A stretch of 64,000 bases of DNA from Puccinia triticina (Eukaryota > Basidiomycota > Pucciniomycetes > Pucciniales > Pucciniaceae), in assembly GCF_026914185.1 (NCBI RefSeq), contig NC_070562.1:2976001-3040000 (forward strand). Reading direction: 5' to 3'. Both the position numbers and the translations under genes were made by a program. The notes under the pieces were generated by a model that was not told where the DNA came from, did no database searches, and saw only the letters and a list, made by a program, of their open reading frames with translations. Of the stretch, positions 8,527-19,474 are shown piece by piece (the first letter of the stretch is position 1; each line of letters starts with the position of its first letter).

Positions 8527-9429
8527 TGAGGGACTCCTGTCCGTACAAGCGGAGGCAGTCGTGTGAGGGGATGGGTGCTGTTTAGGCTGCCCTCGGGGTG
8601 ATGGTCTGTGAAGGGGAGAGCGGATGAGATCGGTGATAGCTTTGGGGTTGGGTGGTTTTGAGAGGTTTGCTGGGGTGTTGGATCCTCGGTGGCGGTTGTT
8701 TTGTTTTGAAGGAGACGGGGATTGTGATCTTAGGGAAAAGGAGGAAGGGATCTTTGAAACTCTTGATGAAGAATGATCGGCGAGCTGAGCTCAAAGGTTG
8801 AAACTCTGAGGATTTTTTGATCAATAAGCTCTGATGGACCGTATTCTGGGGATCAGAATGCCATGCCTCTCCCATCATCCAAGTTCAGCGAACTTGGACT
8901 CCGGGAGAGCCACATGTCACATGTATTTCATCATCTCCTCCGCGCGCTACGCGCGCACACACACACAACAAACAAAAGAATCAAAGAAAGAGAAAACACA
9001 GCACGGAGAAATGAGGAAATCAAAGTGAGATGAGACAGAAGGAGAAGAACCAGAGGAAAGAGGAAAAATAAAGGAAAGGAGAAAAGATGAGGCAGAAACA
9101 CTCAAACAGACAAGAACAAGCAGAAGGGAAGACACCAGAAACAAACAGGAAATAAACCCACAGCACATGCTGTGTTAGGACCAAGAAACATGAAAGATGA
9201 GATGATGAGTTGGGAAGGAGAGAGAATGGAAAGATTTGGAAGGGGAAGTGGAAAAAAGGGAAGGAAGGGAAGAAATGAGCAGGGCTGGATCTGGGGGGGG
9301 GGGGGGAAAGTCCTGATGATCTTGAGAAGTGAGGAGATCCTTGAGTCTTGAGGAGTGAGAAAAGAGTGTGGCCTTGATCTTGATGTTGTTGACGCTCCTG
9401 ACTAGCTGGCCACGAGAGGGGCCACCACA
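8527..9429 (-). repeat. 5' LTR of the gypsy element
   Basis: This copy is 903 bases and starts TGAGGGACTCC and ends CCACCACA on the plus strand. It lacks the TRIM present in the partner LTR, so it records the empty site at 9180-9184. It contains a 14-base G run. No gene is supported inside it. Confidence 0.92.
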
Positions 9430-9694
9430 CCGCTACGATCTACTACCTTCAATAAACTCATTTATCCCTAAGTTCTGATCCTTACGGCACTCGACTATCT
9501 TACGTATATCTTTGTTTGGTTATTCCAGCTTTTTGGTGAGTATTTTTTTGATACTAAGGCGCGCTGTTTTCCCAACAATAACCCTCTGGGCGGGTTCCGT
9601 GGATTCACGATTCCTTATATTGTTAGCAAGAAAGACAAAGGATCAACGCTGATTGTTGTGACTATTTAAAATCTCTGAAGTTAGATCATTGAAA

Positions 9695-11019
9695 ATGGCC
9701 ATCCCTAGATCTCCAGTGTTAAGCCGCGTTAACGTCAATCTCAGTGGACGTACCAGCCGTGTTGCTCCAGCCGCTCCGGCCGATGGTTCTGAATATACAC
9801 CAATGGAGTTGGAGGCGATGACTTTGGAACAACAATTATGGTTGGCCAAGCATCTGCAATTTTGGTTGCCTCGAGCTTCTAACCCTGAGGATTCCGGAGA
9901 CGATTTCCGCGACACCTTGCAGTCACCCGGCTCCAGTGCCAGCAATACCAACGCTTCTGAGGATGGGGATGTTACGATGACTCATTCTGATGGTACTGTT
10001 AAGGGGAAGGCTCGTCAGACTCCGAACAAACTTGGGCTCCCCGGCATCTCCGGCCTTGCTGTTGCCGGCCCTTCTCCGGCGGTATCCCTCCTCTCACCCT
10101 CCCTGCGCCACGAATTACGGACAACCTTGACACCCCAACTCTTACGCGCCTCCATGATTCTTCTGTTCAACAGGCTGCGCTTGAAGGTGTCACCAGCCTT
10201 GGCCTTTACGAGACCAATGTCGGCCGAATCTTTAAAGACTGGTCGTTCACCAACTGCCCTCGGTATAATGGTTCCGCTGAGGTCGATGTTAAGCGCTGGT
10301 TGGGTACCCTTGCGGCCGTTTTGGATTCCCGGCAAGCTCATCCTGACGTTTGGCACTTGGTCGGTTTTTGCCTCCTTGAACATAAGGCATTCTTGGATTA
10401 CGAGGACGCTATCAACTCGGGTAATCACCCCGGAAATTGGTGTTCCTTCTGCTCTTGGCTTCTCGACTTGAACCCGCTTTGCGTCTTGAAAGACTCCATT
10501 CTGGACAATTACGACAAACTTTACCAGCAACCAAATGAGACCGCACAATCTTTTTTCCAGCGTTTCCACGAATGGCAACATAAGGCAAAAAATTACGGTT
10601 TTCACTATGAGGCCAGCTCTGGATTCGTCGCTCAATTGAATCGTGGACTCAAGGACAAAGTCAAGGGTCTCGTGGCCGCTGAACAACGACGCGGCACCCC
10701 TCTCAGTTTTGACCAGATCGTCATCACTGCCTTAGAAGAAGACCAGACTTACCGCCTCCGCACTGCAAACTCCATCGCCTCTGGTTCTCGCAACAATAAG
10801 CGACCAGCTGACGCGGCCGACTCGTCGAATTCCAAACGTACCAGTGGATCCGGCTTGAAGGACGGCGGCTCTTGTTCATGCTACAATTGCGGTAAAGAAG
10901 GACATCTCAGTTTGAAGTTTCCCGAGCCGAAGACGGCCAAGCAGCTCAAATATGAGGCTAAACGTGGCGCTGGTGGCTCTGGCTCTGGCTCTGGATCTGG
11001 CAAGTCTTTAAATGCTTAG
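9695..11019 (+). pseudogene. Gag of the second gypsy element, frameshifted
   Basis: The start is ATG 9695 (MAIPRSPV). The N-terminal part is in one frame until about 10,080, after which Gag similarity (IFKDWSFTNCPRYNG ... VKRWLGTLAAVLD ... QSFFQRFHEWQHKAKNYGF) continues in another frame to the stop at 11,019, so one base has been gained or lost near 10,075-10,085. The C-terminal zinc knuckle reads CYNCGKEGHLSLKF: the last Cys of CX2CX4HX4C is Phe. The tail is Gly/Ser-rich (GGSGSGSGSG). Both changes argue for loss of function. Confidence 0.8.
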
Positions 11020-11030
11020 TCGGTGAGGAA

Positions 11031-11933
11031 TTGTCTCTCCCGCCAACTCTTTTTGTCCCTTCTCTTCTTGTAAATTCTTGTAATGAAATTACACTCGTTG
11101 AACCTGAAGTGACTGAGCGCCATTGTGACACTCGTGATGTGTCGAAAACTACTATAGTACATGTTTCTGATCACCCAGATTTGGGGACAGAGTGTCCTCT
11201 TCCACTTGAAGACGAGATAGTAAGCACGGCATCTATTGATGTTTTGAGTGATTGCATGGGATTTGATCAACCCTCGGTTAACTCTTTGGTTCATGAAAGT
11301 AACCTAAAGACGGATTTTTTTCTTTCCATCAAGGGTTGTCTAGCTAACATTCTCTTAGATACTGGTGCAGGTTCATCGTATGTATCGGAAAGATTTCTTT
11401 CAGATCGAGGTTTTCCCACCTCTTTCTCCTCTACTCCTTATGCCGTTGCAGGCGCTTTTGGTGACGTTGTTCACAGTAACACAATTTGTGACTTAAAGTT
11501 GATGCTTGTCAATTTTGTCACTCCCGTTAGTTGTCGAGTAGCTCCTCTTTCTCAGTATGACATCATTTTGGGACGTGATTGGATTTCTACAAATGTCAAA
11601 TCAACTGACTGGGCACGCAATGAATGGGTTATCCAAAAACCCGATGGTACCACAACGTCCTTTTTTCCCCACTCCGGTTCTTCTGCTTCTTCAATTCACA
11701 CTCTTCAGACTTTCACCGCGGATCCGGAACTCATTCCGTTATCTCAAAAAGCTTTTCGCCGTGAAATGCGCAAGCCCTCAGTTGAATTCTTTGTGTGTAC
11801 GATCGTTGAAGGTACACTGAACGTTCTCGGCCCTTGGGAAGCGCCTTCTGCTTCTTTCCCAACAAACTTCAGCGGCTCGGAACCTTTCAGCTCTTGTCTT
11901 CGATCTCTGGTTTCGAGTGATTGTTCGCCATGA
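11031..11933 (+). CDS. Retropepsin-type protease frame of the second gypsy element
   Basis: This frame carries ILLDTGAGSSYVSERFL, the aspartic protease active site, and later YDIILGRDWI, the conserved C-terminal protease segment. The upstream part (11,031-11,300) is a linker of unknown nature. No ATG stands near the beginning of the frame, so it would need fusion with gag by frameshifting; gag ends at 11,019 in a different phase. The frame ends SSDCSP and no RT follows. The element is therefore truncated, or RT has diverged beyond my recognition. Confidence 0.75.
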   Translation: MSLPPTLFVPSLLVNSCNEITLVEPEVTERHCDTRDVSKTTIVHVSDHPDLGTECPLPLEDEIVSTASIDVLSDCMGFDQPSVNSLVHESNLKTDFFLSIKGCLANILLDTGAGSSYVSERFLSDRGFPTSFSSTPYAVAGAFGDVVHSNTICDLKLMLVNFVTPVSCRVAPLSQYDIILGRDWISTNVKSTDWARNEWVIQKPDGTTTSFFPHSGSSASSIHTLQTFTADPELIPLSQKAFRREMRKPSVEFFVCTIVEGTLNVLGPWEAPSASFPTNFSGSEPFSSCLRSLVSSDCSP

Positions 11934-11955
11934 TGACGTATTGACAAAGATGTAA

Positions 11956-12198
11956 GTGATCATCTCTTCCGCGCAGTTAAAGATAACTGAAATCTTTAAT
12001 ATCCAGGATTCTCGTGACGAAAGCATGACCGTTGAATACTTAGTCCCTACGGATCTAGCTTCGGGAGCATGGCTTGATGCTTTCGCCGTTGGCAAGAGGG
12101 TCCTCTTTCAAGGAACACTGGCTGGATGGAACAGGGAGTTAGACATGGTCCGGGTCAATGTTAATACCATCATTGTTCTCAGTCAAGGTCTTGATTAA
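11956..12198 (+). CDS. Small hypothetical frame after the gypsy fragment
   Basis: This is an 80-codon open frame whose residues 24-80 (VEYLVPTDLASGAWLDAF ... GKRVLFQGTLAGWNRELDMVRVNV) look protein-like. GKRV.FQGTL..W is reminiscent of an OB-fold strand pattern, but I cannot assign it. An acceptor-like AG precedes at 12,003 (aatatccag), so it may be an exon of a broken gene. Confidence 0.3.
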   Translation: MIISSAQLKITEIFNIQDSRDESMTVEYLVPTDLASGAWLDAFAVGKRVLFQGTLAGWNRELDMVRVNVNTIIVLSQGLD

Positions 12199-14629
12199 CT
12201 GACCAAAATTATAGGTGAACAGTGGCGTTATTGACTGGGCAAGGCCGCATCCTCAGATTTAGCAGGATTTTTTTCTTGGGAATCTTCATTTTACACTTGT
12301 TGTTATCTCTACCACCCAATTGACCGCAGTCCCAACAATTCTTGCCATAGTGACAAGTTTAGGAACCGCTGAATACATTTACATGGATTTCGAAGTAAGA
12401 GAATGTCATGACAGCTGCTATTTTTTTGCGTAGCCTTGCAAATTCATTCCTCCACTCCTTCATAAATAAATGGCTTCTCCTTGAACACAATCTTAAATAC
12501 ACAGTTCCCTATTTGAATTTGGTAAACCCCAAATTCAAATTTGTGGGTCAATTTGGTATCCCTTGTTCCTTTCCTTATGTTAGAAACAACAAAGGCCTTA
12601 TAATTATGTGCGCACCCTGCGGACATCAGCTGGAAGATGTCAATGACGTGGGCTAAGGGATATGCTTGGCAACGCACCTATGACCACAACGGAATCCCAG
12701 CAACTTTGCCTCTAAATTTAACATTCCACTTTAAGACATTTTGCAAGATACACCTCCCAAAAACCTTGACCTGACTGGTTGCTTCATGAAACATTTGCCT
12801 TGACCATTCCTACATTAGCAAAATGTTGAATTTTTCTGAAACTTTTTTAATGACAAACCAGAGTTCTAATTTCTTAGAGATATGTTACACATTGGTTAAG
12901 AACAGTTAAAGCTCAATTTAAAAATTTCTAAAACCAAATCCTGAGACGAGCAGCGGCGAAGCCGCCCTAAAAGTCTAGTTTATTCAAAGCAAGTAGTAGT
13001 AGTTTACTTAGGTGAAACTCAACAATGTTTAAAAAATCAAGCAAAAAAGACCAACAGTTCCAGATGAAAGCAATGCAATACATCCATTGCATAGGCCAAT
13101 ACAGCTCATCGCATTGGCTGGCCGATACAGCACATTGGCGCTACAGATTCAATGTATCACTGATGCAATGCAGTCTGTATTGGGACTGATACCACCAAAT
13201 CTGCATTGTATTGCATTTTGTGAATTCATATAGCCATCCCCCAGGTCAAGGGTTCAATTCCCATTAAAGAACTTGTCACTATCTGGGTTAAGCTCCAACT
13301 GATGAGTTCATCTCACATCTTCAACTGAACCTATCTGAGTAGCCTTAATGCTATGCTAAAGAGATGCACCGCATAGAATGTTATTTCACAAGATCTGATC
13401 TTGAAACTGAAATAAAATTGCAGCATTTGTGAGTGGCTTGGGAGTTATGGAGGTTTGAAGTTTGGATGCGGTGTAAGACTCAAAATTGGTAATGAAACCC
13501 TTTTGCTGAATGGTGAAGGGTATGGTGGAGTTGCAAGCTCTGCCCTTCTGTTATCAGTCAACAAGACCCACCAAGCTCAGCTTGGCAAGTTTTATTAAGT
13601 GATAGGTCTAGTCTGTTCCAGATGAAATCTGTTTGACTGGCAACGTGTAAGTGTTTTAATAGTTATGTTATAAGGGTTGAATTTTTTTTATAAGGGTTGA
13701 TTTATTGTTATAAGGGTTTTAGGATTTGAGTGTGGATGAGTGTTGGGTGACTTGTGAGTTCTGGGTGAGGTCAAACTGGGGAGCAGACCACTGGGGGTGG
13801 AGAGAGCTCCTTTTATAGACAAAAGTGGAGCCCCAAAGGGGCTTGTGGGTTAGGGTTTCAGCTAATCTAGACAACAGGGTGAGGGATTTTAGCTGGTGGG
13901 AGTAGATACAAATGATGTCATAACCCCTCAGGGGCGCATGGATAGTGTCAGAATATACCACAGAACATTCTAAATATGTCAGGGGTGCATACATGATGTC
14001 AGAATATACAAAAGAAAATTCTAAAGCATGCATGAGGTGACAGTAGACTGCATGAGCTGTCATACAGGGGGAATTAGTGTATACACAAAGTCTGAGGCTG
14101 CAGAAACAGTGTAAATGATGTCATACTATGTATATAAAGGAGTGTATGTAGTTAATATGTAATGAGTGTAGCCTGACAGGGAGATGTATGTTTGTATCCT
14201 GTGATGTGTATAAGTGTACTACTGTGAAACTTGGGTTGGGGCAGGTGACAGCTGGGTTACTGAGGCTGGCCGTGTGATAGGTGTCCATGAGATGTAACTT
14301 CCACACTAGAGGGGGTCCAAGGGTGCTTCCAGTGGTGACTTGGGGTGAATTTAGCCGTAGAATCCATTTCTGGGGTCCATTTGTTGGTATCTTGAGGCCT
14401 AGTATGAGTAATTATGTGGCATAGAAAAAACTTTTTATTTTTCCACTTTTTGGTCTACCACAGCGGCTAAGAGTAGTTGGTCAATTTAAGTGTGTAGGAT
14501 GATGTAGAAGGAGAATTAATGTGTTGAAAAGGACACGCAATTGATGTTTTAATAGATCAAGTTAGTTGATTTTGAATCTGAAATAAAATTACAGGATTTG
14601 TGAATGGTTTGAGAGTGATGAAGATTGGA
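12199..14629. other. Non-coding stretch with scattered repeats
   Basis: I see no supportable gene. Small structures are an inverted repeat ATTTGAATTTGG/CCAAATTCAAAT (12,511-12,540); palindromic TGCAAT/ATTGCA clusters at 13,070-13,225; a box-B-like GGGTTCAATTCCC at about 13,245; three TATAAGGGTT motifs at 13,668-13,720; and two diverged direct copies of a segment beginning GAAATAAAATT (about 13,407 and 14,579). Confidence 0.5.
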
Positions 14630-15331
14630 TTTTGAATGTGACTTGCAGTGCATACTTGAAATGACTATGCAATACTGTGTTGAAGGAGTACAAAAGCCAA
14701 TAAAAATGTGCAGATTGTACAAAGTGTTCTACCAAGTTGCTTTAAAATTTTTATGAACTAAGACTCCAGTATTACTGTGAAATATGACCAAATACCAGTT
14801 AAACTGTACGCACCACCATGGGTGAGTTTAAAATAAGTAAGTTTTCATTTATTCAGATAGTTTTCAAAAATTAATCACAGCTTTGGAAGGATGCAGTCTG
14901 ACTTTATTTTATCTGCATGGTGGGTGCCTGCTGGTAAATGAGATGTTCTTCAAAGACAACACACAATAAATGAACACTAGCCACTCAGGCCTTATTCATC
15001 AAAACTGCATCCTTCCAAGGCTGGGATTATCTTTTGAAAACTATCTGAATAAATGAAAACTTATTTTAAACTCACCCAGGGTGCTGTGTACAGTTTAACT
15101 GGCAGTTGTTTATATTTCACAGTAATACTGGCATCCCATGGAATACATCATGCCAAATCATACACATGAAAAGAAAATTCCAATTCCTCTAGTCTTAATT
15201 CATAAAAATTTTAAAGCAACTTGGTAGAACACTTTGTATAATCTGCACATTTTTATTGGCTTTTGTACTCCTTCAACACAGTATTGCATAGTCAATTCAA
15301 GTATGCACTGCAAGTCACATTCAAAAATCCC
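14630..15331. repeat. Large inverted repeat (foldback), about 0.7 kb
   Basis: The left arm (14,630-14,897, from TTTGAATGTGACTTGCAGTG to GGAAGGATGCAGT) is found reverse-complemented at about 15,004-15,331, with roughly 105 bases between the arms. The right arm has an extra stretch of about 65 bases (15,131-15,195). Arms are clearly diverged but collinear. A transcript would fold into a long hairpin. It ends about 170 bases from the stop of the KDZ gene. Confidence 0.8.
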
Positions 15332-15503
15332 AAGTGTACCAATTTCTTTTACTCCATTGCAAGTGTAATCAGGTAATTTGTTTTGCATACTGATTTTTGG
15401 AATTTTTATTTAAACATAGCATTTAAAAAGTTCAATTGTTACTGCAGGAAGCTAAGGCTGGGAGTAACAACAAGATTTTGGATTTACAACATGAATAAAA
15501 AAA

Positions 15504-18500
15504 TCAACTCTCATCCTGCTGAATTAAATCTTGAAGCATGGTAGCCAATAACTGGTTCTCCATTTCCTCCAGGTAGGGCTGTTGGCCATCCTCCTCCTCT
15601 AGATCTAGGTCATCCTCTGCGGGTGTTGGCGGATTGGGTGAGGGTTGTTCTGTCAGCATTTCTTCTTCCATTTCAGTCCAATTGCTTGTCAGAGTTTCAT
15701 CATTCATGTCGCCTGGGATTCCGGAGAAGCAATTTGAGAGATGAAGCTGATGTATATGCTTGATCTGGTGTTCCCAAGATGAATAGATGTTGTTGTCTTC
15801 ATTCTGAGGCAATGTACTTGACAAAATCTTGCTGATAAGGGGGTCCCAGGCCAATTGAAGATCCATAATTTGGATATACGCCCCATGAAGGAGTACCCGA
15901 ACACGTTTGAGCCTATTGATCATGCTGTCATTTGCTATGATGTAAGCATGACCTACAATGGCGCGCAGTGATTCTGGGAGCTCAACCGCATCGTCCGGAT
16001 CGCCTGAAAGTAGTTCCTGAACCAAGCTGATCATTAACTTGAGTTTTTTGTGGTGTTTGATGGCCCATCGCATCACCCTTCTAGTTTCCCATCCCAAACA
16101 ATGTATCTCCTCATTGCCACGTTTCAAGCAAGTCAGGTGCCGAATGCCAAGTTGAGTTGTCCGGTCAATTGCCCATGGTGCATTACCTTCAGTAAACAAC
16201 CCATCATTCCAGAATGGGTCATCGGAATCCAACTTGAGTAGTTTGGAATACCCAATGGAAGGTGGCGCTGGCCGAGTTGGATAAGCAGCTATGTACTTGT
16301 CAACTTGCTTAGTGTAAGAAGCCAGTAAAACTCGCAATTTCTCGGCATGCTTGCGCAGCAACGTCATTCACTTTTGCTGGCCACAAGTACCTAATTACAA
16401 AAATCAGAACTGTCAGTCAAGAAAAACTAAAATGAATGAAAAGTATTTGCAATGACATACCAATTGAGGTGCTTTCTCCTGCACGGCAGACGCGTACCAA
16501 CGGCTGCTTCTCCTCCATTAAAGCTAAGAACCGTCGCCTGAGTTCTGTCTTGTTGTACCAAACCATTAAGAGCAAGTCCCTTTCTTCCACTGCCATTATT
16601 CAATCAACTTCAGTTTCAACAGACCTATTGATTGGGACATAATAAATACATACCTGTTTCTATCCCACTCAAAGCGGTCAGCAAGACTTTGCCTACCTTT
16701 GCCCTTTGTTTGGCAATCTTGTGGGTTATAGTCGCACAGGTAGTTGCACAAACAAGTACTTGTTCAGGCGTAATATCAATGTTCCTCCTGTGATTGGAGG
16801 AGGGACTCAGGGAATTTCATCATGTGGGATTGGATCGTGGTTGATTAGCTTACCATGCAGTATCAAGAGATTCTTCCATGCATAAAAGCCGCCCAAGTTC
16901 AACCTTCTCCTTCTTCACACTGAGGTTGGTACGCCGGTGATACTGCTGTTCAAGCTGCCATTGCTCCTCAAAGAACTGGTTTGTGTAGTTCTCTCCCGGG
17001 GCAAAGCAGTTTGCTTGGCCATGTAGCTGACTGAGAGCCAAAACAGAGGCTTTTACTGCATCTGTAGCATAGATTAACTTGTTGAACAGCCATTGTGCTG
17101 ACAAGAAGTTGAGTTGTTGAGAGTAATATTCGGCTCTGGCCTGGAGTCAAGTGAGACGATGTAGCCGAGTTGAGACCCAAAGTGAAGATACTAGCAATGA
17201 AAGAAACGACCAGAGTCGCTCAAGGCCTTCGCCATCTGACAAACCCCACTACGAATTCAAACGGGGGTTGTATTTAACTTGACATGACCATTCATGTACA
17301 AAAGCATGGAACACTGATGTTCCAAAGATCAGGTTGTCAATTCAATCATCCAATAAACCCCGCTGTGTAAATTTTGGTCAGCATGGTTAGAACACATGTC
17401 ACAAGTAACATTTAAATATTGCCTACCTTCCTCACATGGGTCTCTAGATGGCAGCCGAGGTCGTAGAGAATCCCAAATTTGTGATTGGGGAAATCAGCTA
17501 TGATTTTCCTGATGATCAATACTGGATAGTAAAGCCTGTAGGTTTTAATACATGTAAGACATAAATATATGTTTTCAAACCATGAAAAGGTGATAGCTTG
17601 ACTCACTTTTCTCCGGTCTGGTAGATGTTGGCAAAGAGCAACGGGGCATTGTGACGACATGCACTGGCAAACAGCCCGTTATCATCACACTTTTCCCAGC
17701 TGGTCCCACTTCGAGTATCATTGGCGGCCTTATGGGAATCAGAACACGGTGGCTGGAGCATAAAGATGAGTAAGTGTATGTGTCTGCCTTGGAGTGTGAA
17801 GAAACTACACTACTGACATCAATTTCGATAGCATCAGCCTCAGTTGATTCTACAGCTTCAAGATCCCTATGGAGTGCAGACGGTCGGACAAAATCTACCG
17901 GATGATTTTCTTCGCAAGGAGAGTCTTTACTGGCGTGAGCGTAGTGGCGCTGTTGAAAATTTCCGTCCATGGCTATGATCACATTGGGTTCATTTGGATT
18001 ATATTTGACTTCATGTAAGTTGGGCCCAAAACATCGAGGGCACTTGTCTGCCCAAACTTTGGCTTTTGAGAGCTCTAATCCATCTTTGAGAATCTTTTTC
18101 TGGCGTACAAGGATGCGGGAATAAAGGTTGGCGCTGAAGTTGAATGGGATCAGAAGATTCCTTTTTCTGAATTTGTTCCCCCGAGCAAACATCATTGGGC
18201 TGCTGTGAGTATCCAAGAAGGACGAGAGAGCTTTTACAAAAGCAGAAGCAGATACAACGGCTGATTCCCATAGATGGTGATGAAACTGAATCAGTTGGAT
18301 TCCAAAGGCGGTCCGTGGTTTGTCAGCAGACAAGGCAAAATAACCGTAGTGAATCAATCAAACTGCATCAGGCATGCATTTGCAGAAAGGGATCAAGAAG
18401 TGTGGAAAATAGTCTACAGCAAGATGCGCAATCACCAATGAGAAAAGTATGTCTTAAGTGAGATCATGAGAGGAGCTGAAGAACATACAGAGCATGTCAA

Positions 18501-19005
18501 TCAGGTCCACTTTACGGCTTTCGATCTCATTGGGCAAGCAAGTACACGAGTCCAAGGGCACATCCACTGCTGTTGGGACACAGGTCCAGTTCAATGTTTT
18601 GTCCTGACAATCTAAAAATGCTGATGTTACTGCGGTTTCTAGTTGGGCCCATTGTGCACTAATTGACTCTTGCCGCTCGGCATAACGACGCATACGATGA
18701 TAGCTTGCATGGGCCAAAATGGGGTCGTAATCTTCCCACTGGTTTTGTTGATTGCCTTCAAAAGCGGGCTGGTGAGTTGGTCCGTTTGCCTCTTCCGTTC
18801 CCATAGCTGTGTCACCGTTCGCCTCGGTTGTTGGAGGTGTTTGCGCTTCAGGAATCAGACCCATTTGACGACCTGCTTCAATGTTCCGCAGGAAGCGAGC
18901 TTTGGCAGCGATCTGGGTTTGGGTGGGTCTCCGGACTCGAGGTCGTCTGGTGGATCCACTCGCCATCGTCCCGACAATCCTGTGGCCTGTTGTCCTGGGA
19001 GCCAT
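15504..19005 (-). pseudogene. KDZ-family transposase with CxC1-type cysteine cluster, five in-frame stops
   Basis: Predicted exons (minus strand): 18489-19005, 17818-18413, 17607-17752, 17427-17535, 16854-17362, 16654-16787, 16461-16589, 15504-16390. Introns are about 65-75 bases. Marker segments in order: N-terminal basic region RRPTQTQIAAKARFLRNIEA; cysteine cluster CTC ... PFCKC before the DUF-like PRTAFGIQLIQFHHHLW; CPRCFGP and IIAMDGNFQQRHYAHASK (first catalytic Asp); WEKCDDNGLFASACRH; FGILYDLGCHLETH (second Asp); GLSDGEGLERLWS (catalytic Glu region). In-frame stops are TGA 18358-18360, TGA 17342-17344, TAG 17249-17251, TGA 17147-17149 and TGA 16368-16370. All splice joins keep frame, so the gene was once complete. 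KDZ proteins are DDE-type transposases. I could not define the element's ends. Confidence 0.88.
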
Positions 19006-19117
19006 GCTAAGAGCGTTTCAGGTAGCCAGAGGTGGTCGGATGATGGAGTGTTTTCAGTCTGGTGGTGCCGGATGCGCAAAGGGTGGGCCGAGGCCGAATG
19101 TTGTGGAACTGGGCGGG

Positions 19118-19162
19118 CCGCCGGGATGATTGATCATCCCGGCGGCTAGATCATCCCGGCGG
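19118..19162. repeat. GC-rich hairpin upstream of the KDZ gene
   Basis: CCGCCGGGATGAT (19118-19130) is followed after two bases by its exact reverse complement (19133-19145), and that half is repeated directly at 19150-19162. It lies about 113 bases upstream of the KDZ start codon. It could be a promoter or transposase-binding element, or part of a terminal repeat; no matching copy was seen at the other side of the gene. Confidence 0.6.
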
Positions 19163-19474
19163 TTAACTGCTATTGGATCTGCCCCGAGGCGTTTGGTCCG
19201 GCTGGACTTTGGATCAGACTGATTGCTGATGTCGTATGTGTAGAGCTATGAATCCTAAAACTGAGATGATGGTAGAAAACTCCCCCAAGGGAAAATGTAT
19301 TTCAAGTACTGCAAGGACTATAAGTAGGTGATTGTAAATACATAGTTTGGTTGATGAGTAATAAAAACATAGTATAGTATGTAAATAGAAAATATGTGAG
19401 AATATGGAAATAAAATATTGAGAAAGTATTGATATAAAAATAAGACAATAGTTTGATATAACAGTATGTATTTA

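Larger units (their letters stand above)
409..9429 (-). mobile_element. Ty3/gypsy LTR retrotransposon, decayed, nested in another element
   Basis: Two direct repeats (409-1684 and 8527-9429) start TGAGGGACTCC and end CCACCACA on the plus strand, so on the element's own strand each LTR begins TGTGGTGG and ends in CA. Between them, on the minus strand and in order, are gag with zinc knuckle, aspartic protease, a long linker frame, reverse transcriptase, RNase H and integrase. RT before integrase is the Ty3/gypsy order. A primer site matching tRNA-Tyr lies next to the right (5') LTR and a purine-rich tract next to the left (3') LTR. CCGC flanks both ends. Two in-frame TGA codons, at least one single-base frameshift and a changed RT motif indicate that this copy is inactive. 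Confidence 0.92.
9430..12198 (+). mobile_element. Fragment of a second Ty3/gypsy-type element (leader, gag, protease)
   Basis: Sequence resumes after the nested element with a 265-base AT-rich leader, a gag gene and a protease. No RT, RNase H or integrase follows; recognisable element sequence stops near 11.93 kb. I could not place its LTRs with certainty. 1-408 may be the interrupted 5' end. Confidence 0.7.

Noticed and set aside
8825..9168. ORFs on both strands of the right LTR, also present in the left LTR
   Set aside because: Duplicated only because they are part of the LTR; low-complexity purine/pyrimidine translations with no domain.
13235..13260. Box-B-like GGGTTCAATTCCC suggesting a tRNA or SINE
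   Set aside because: I could not find a box A or pairing acceptor arm upstream.
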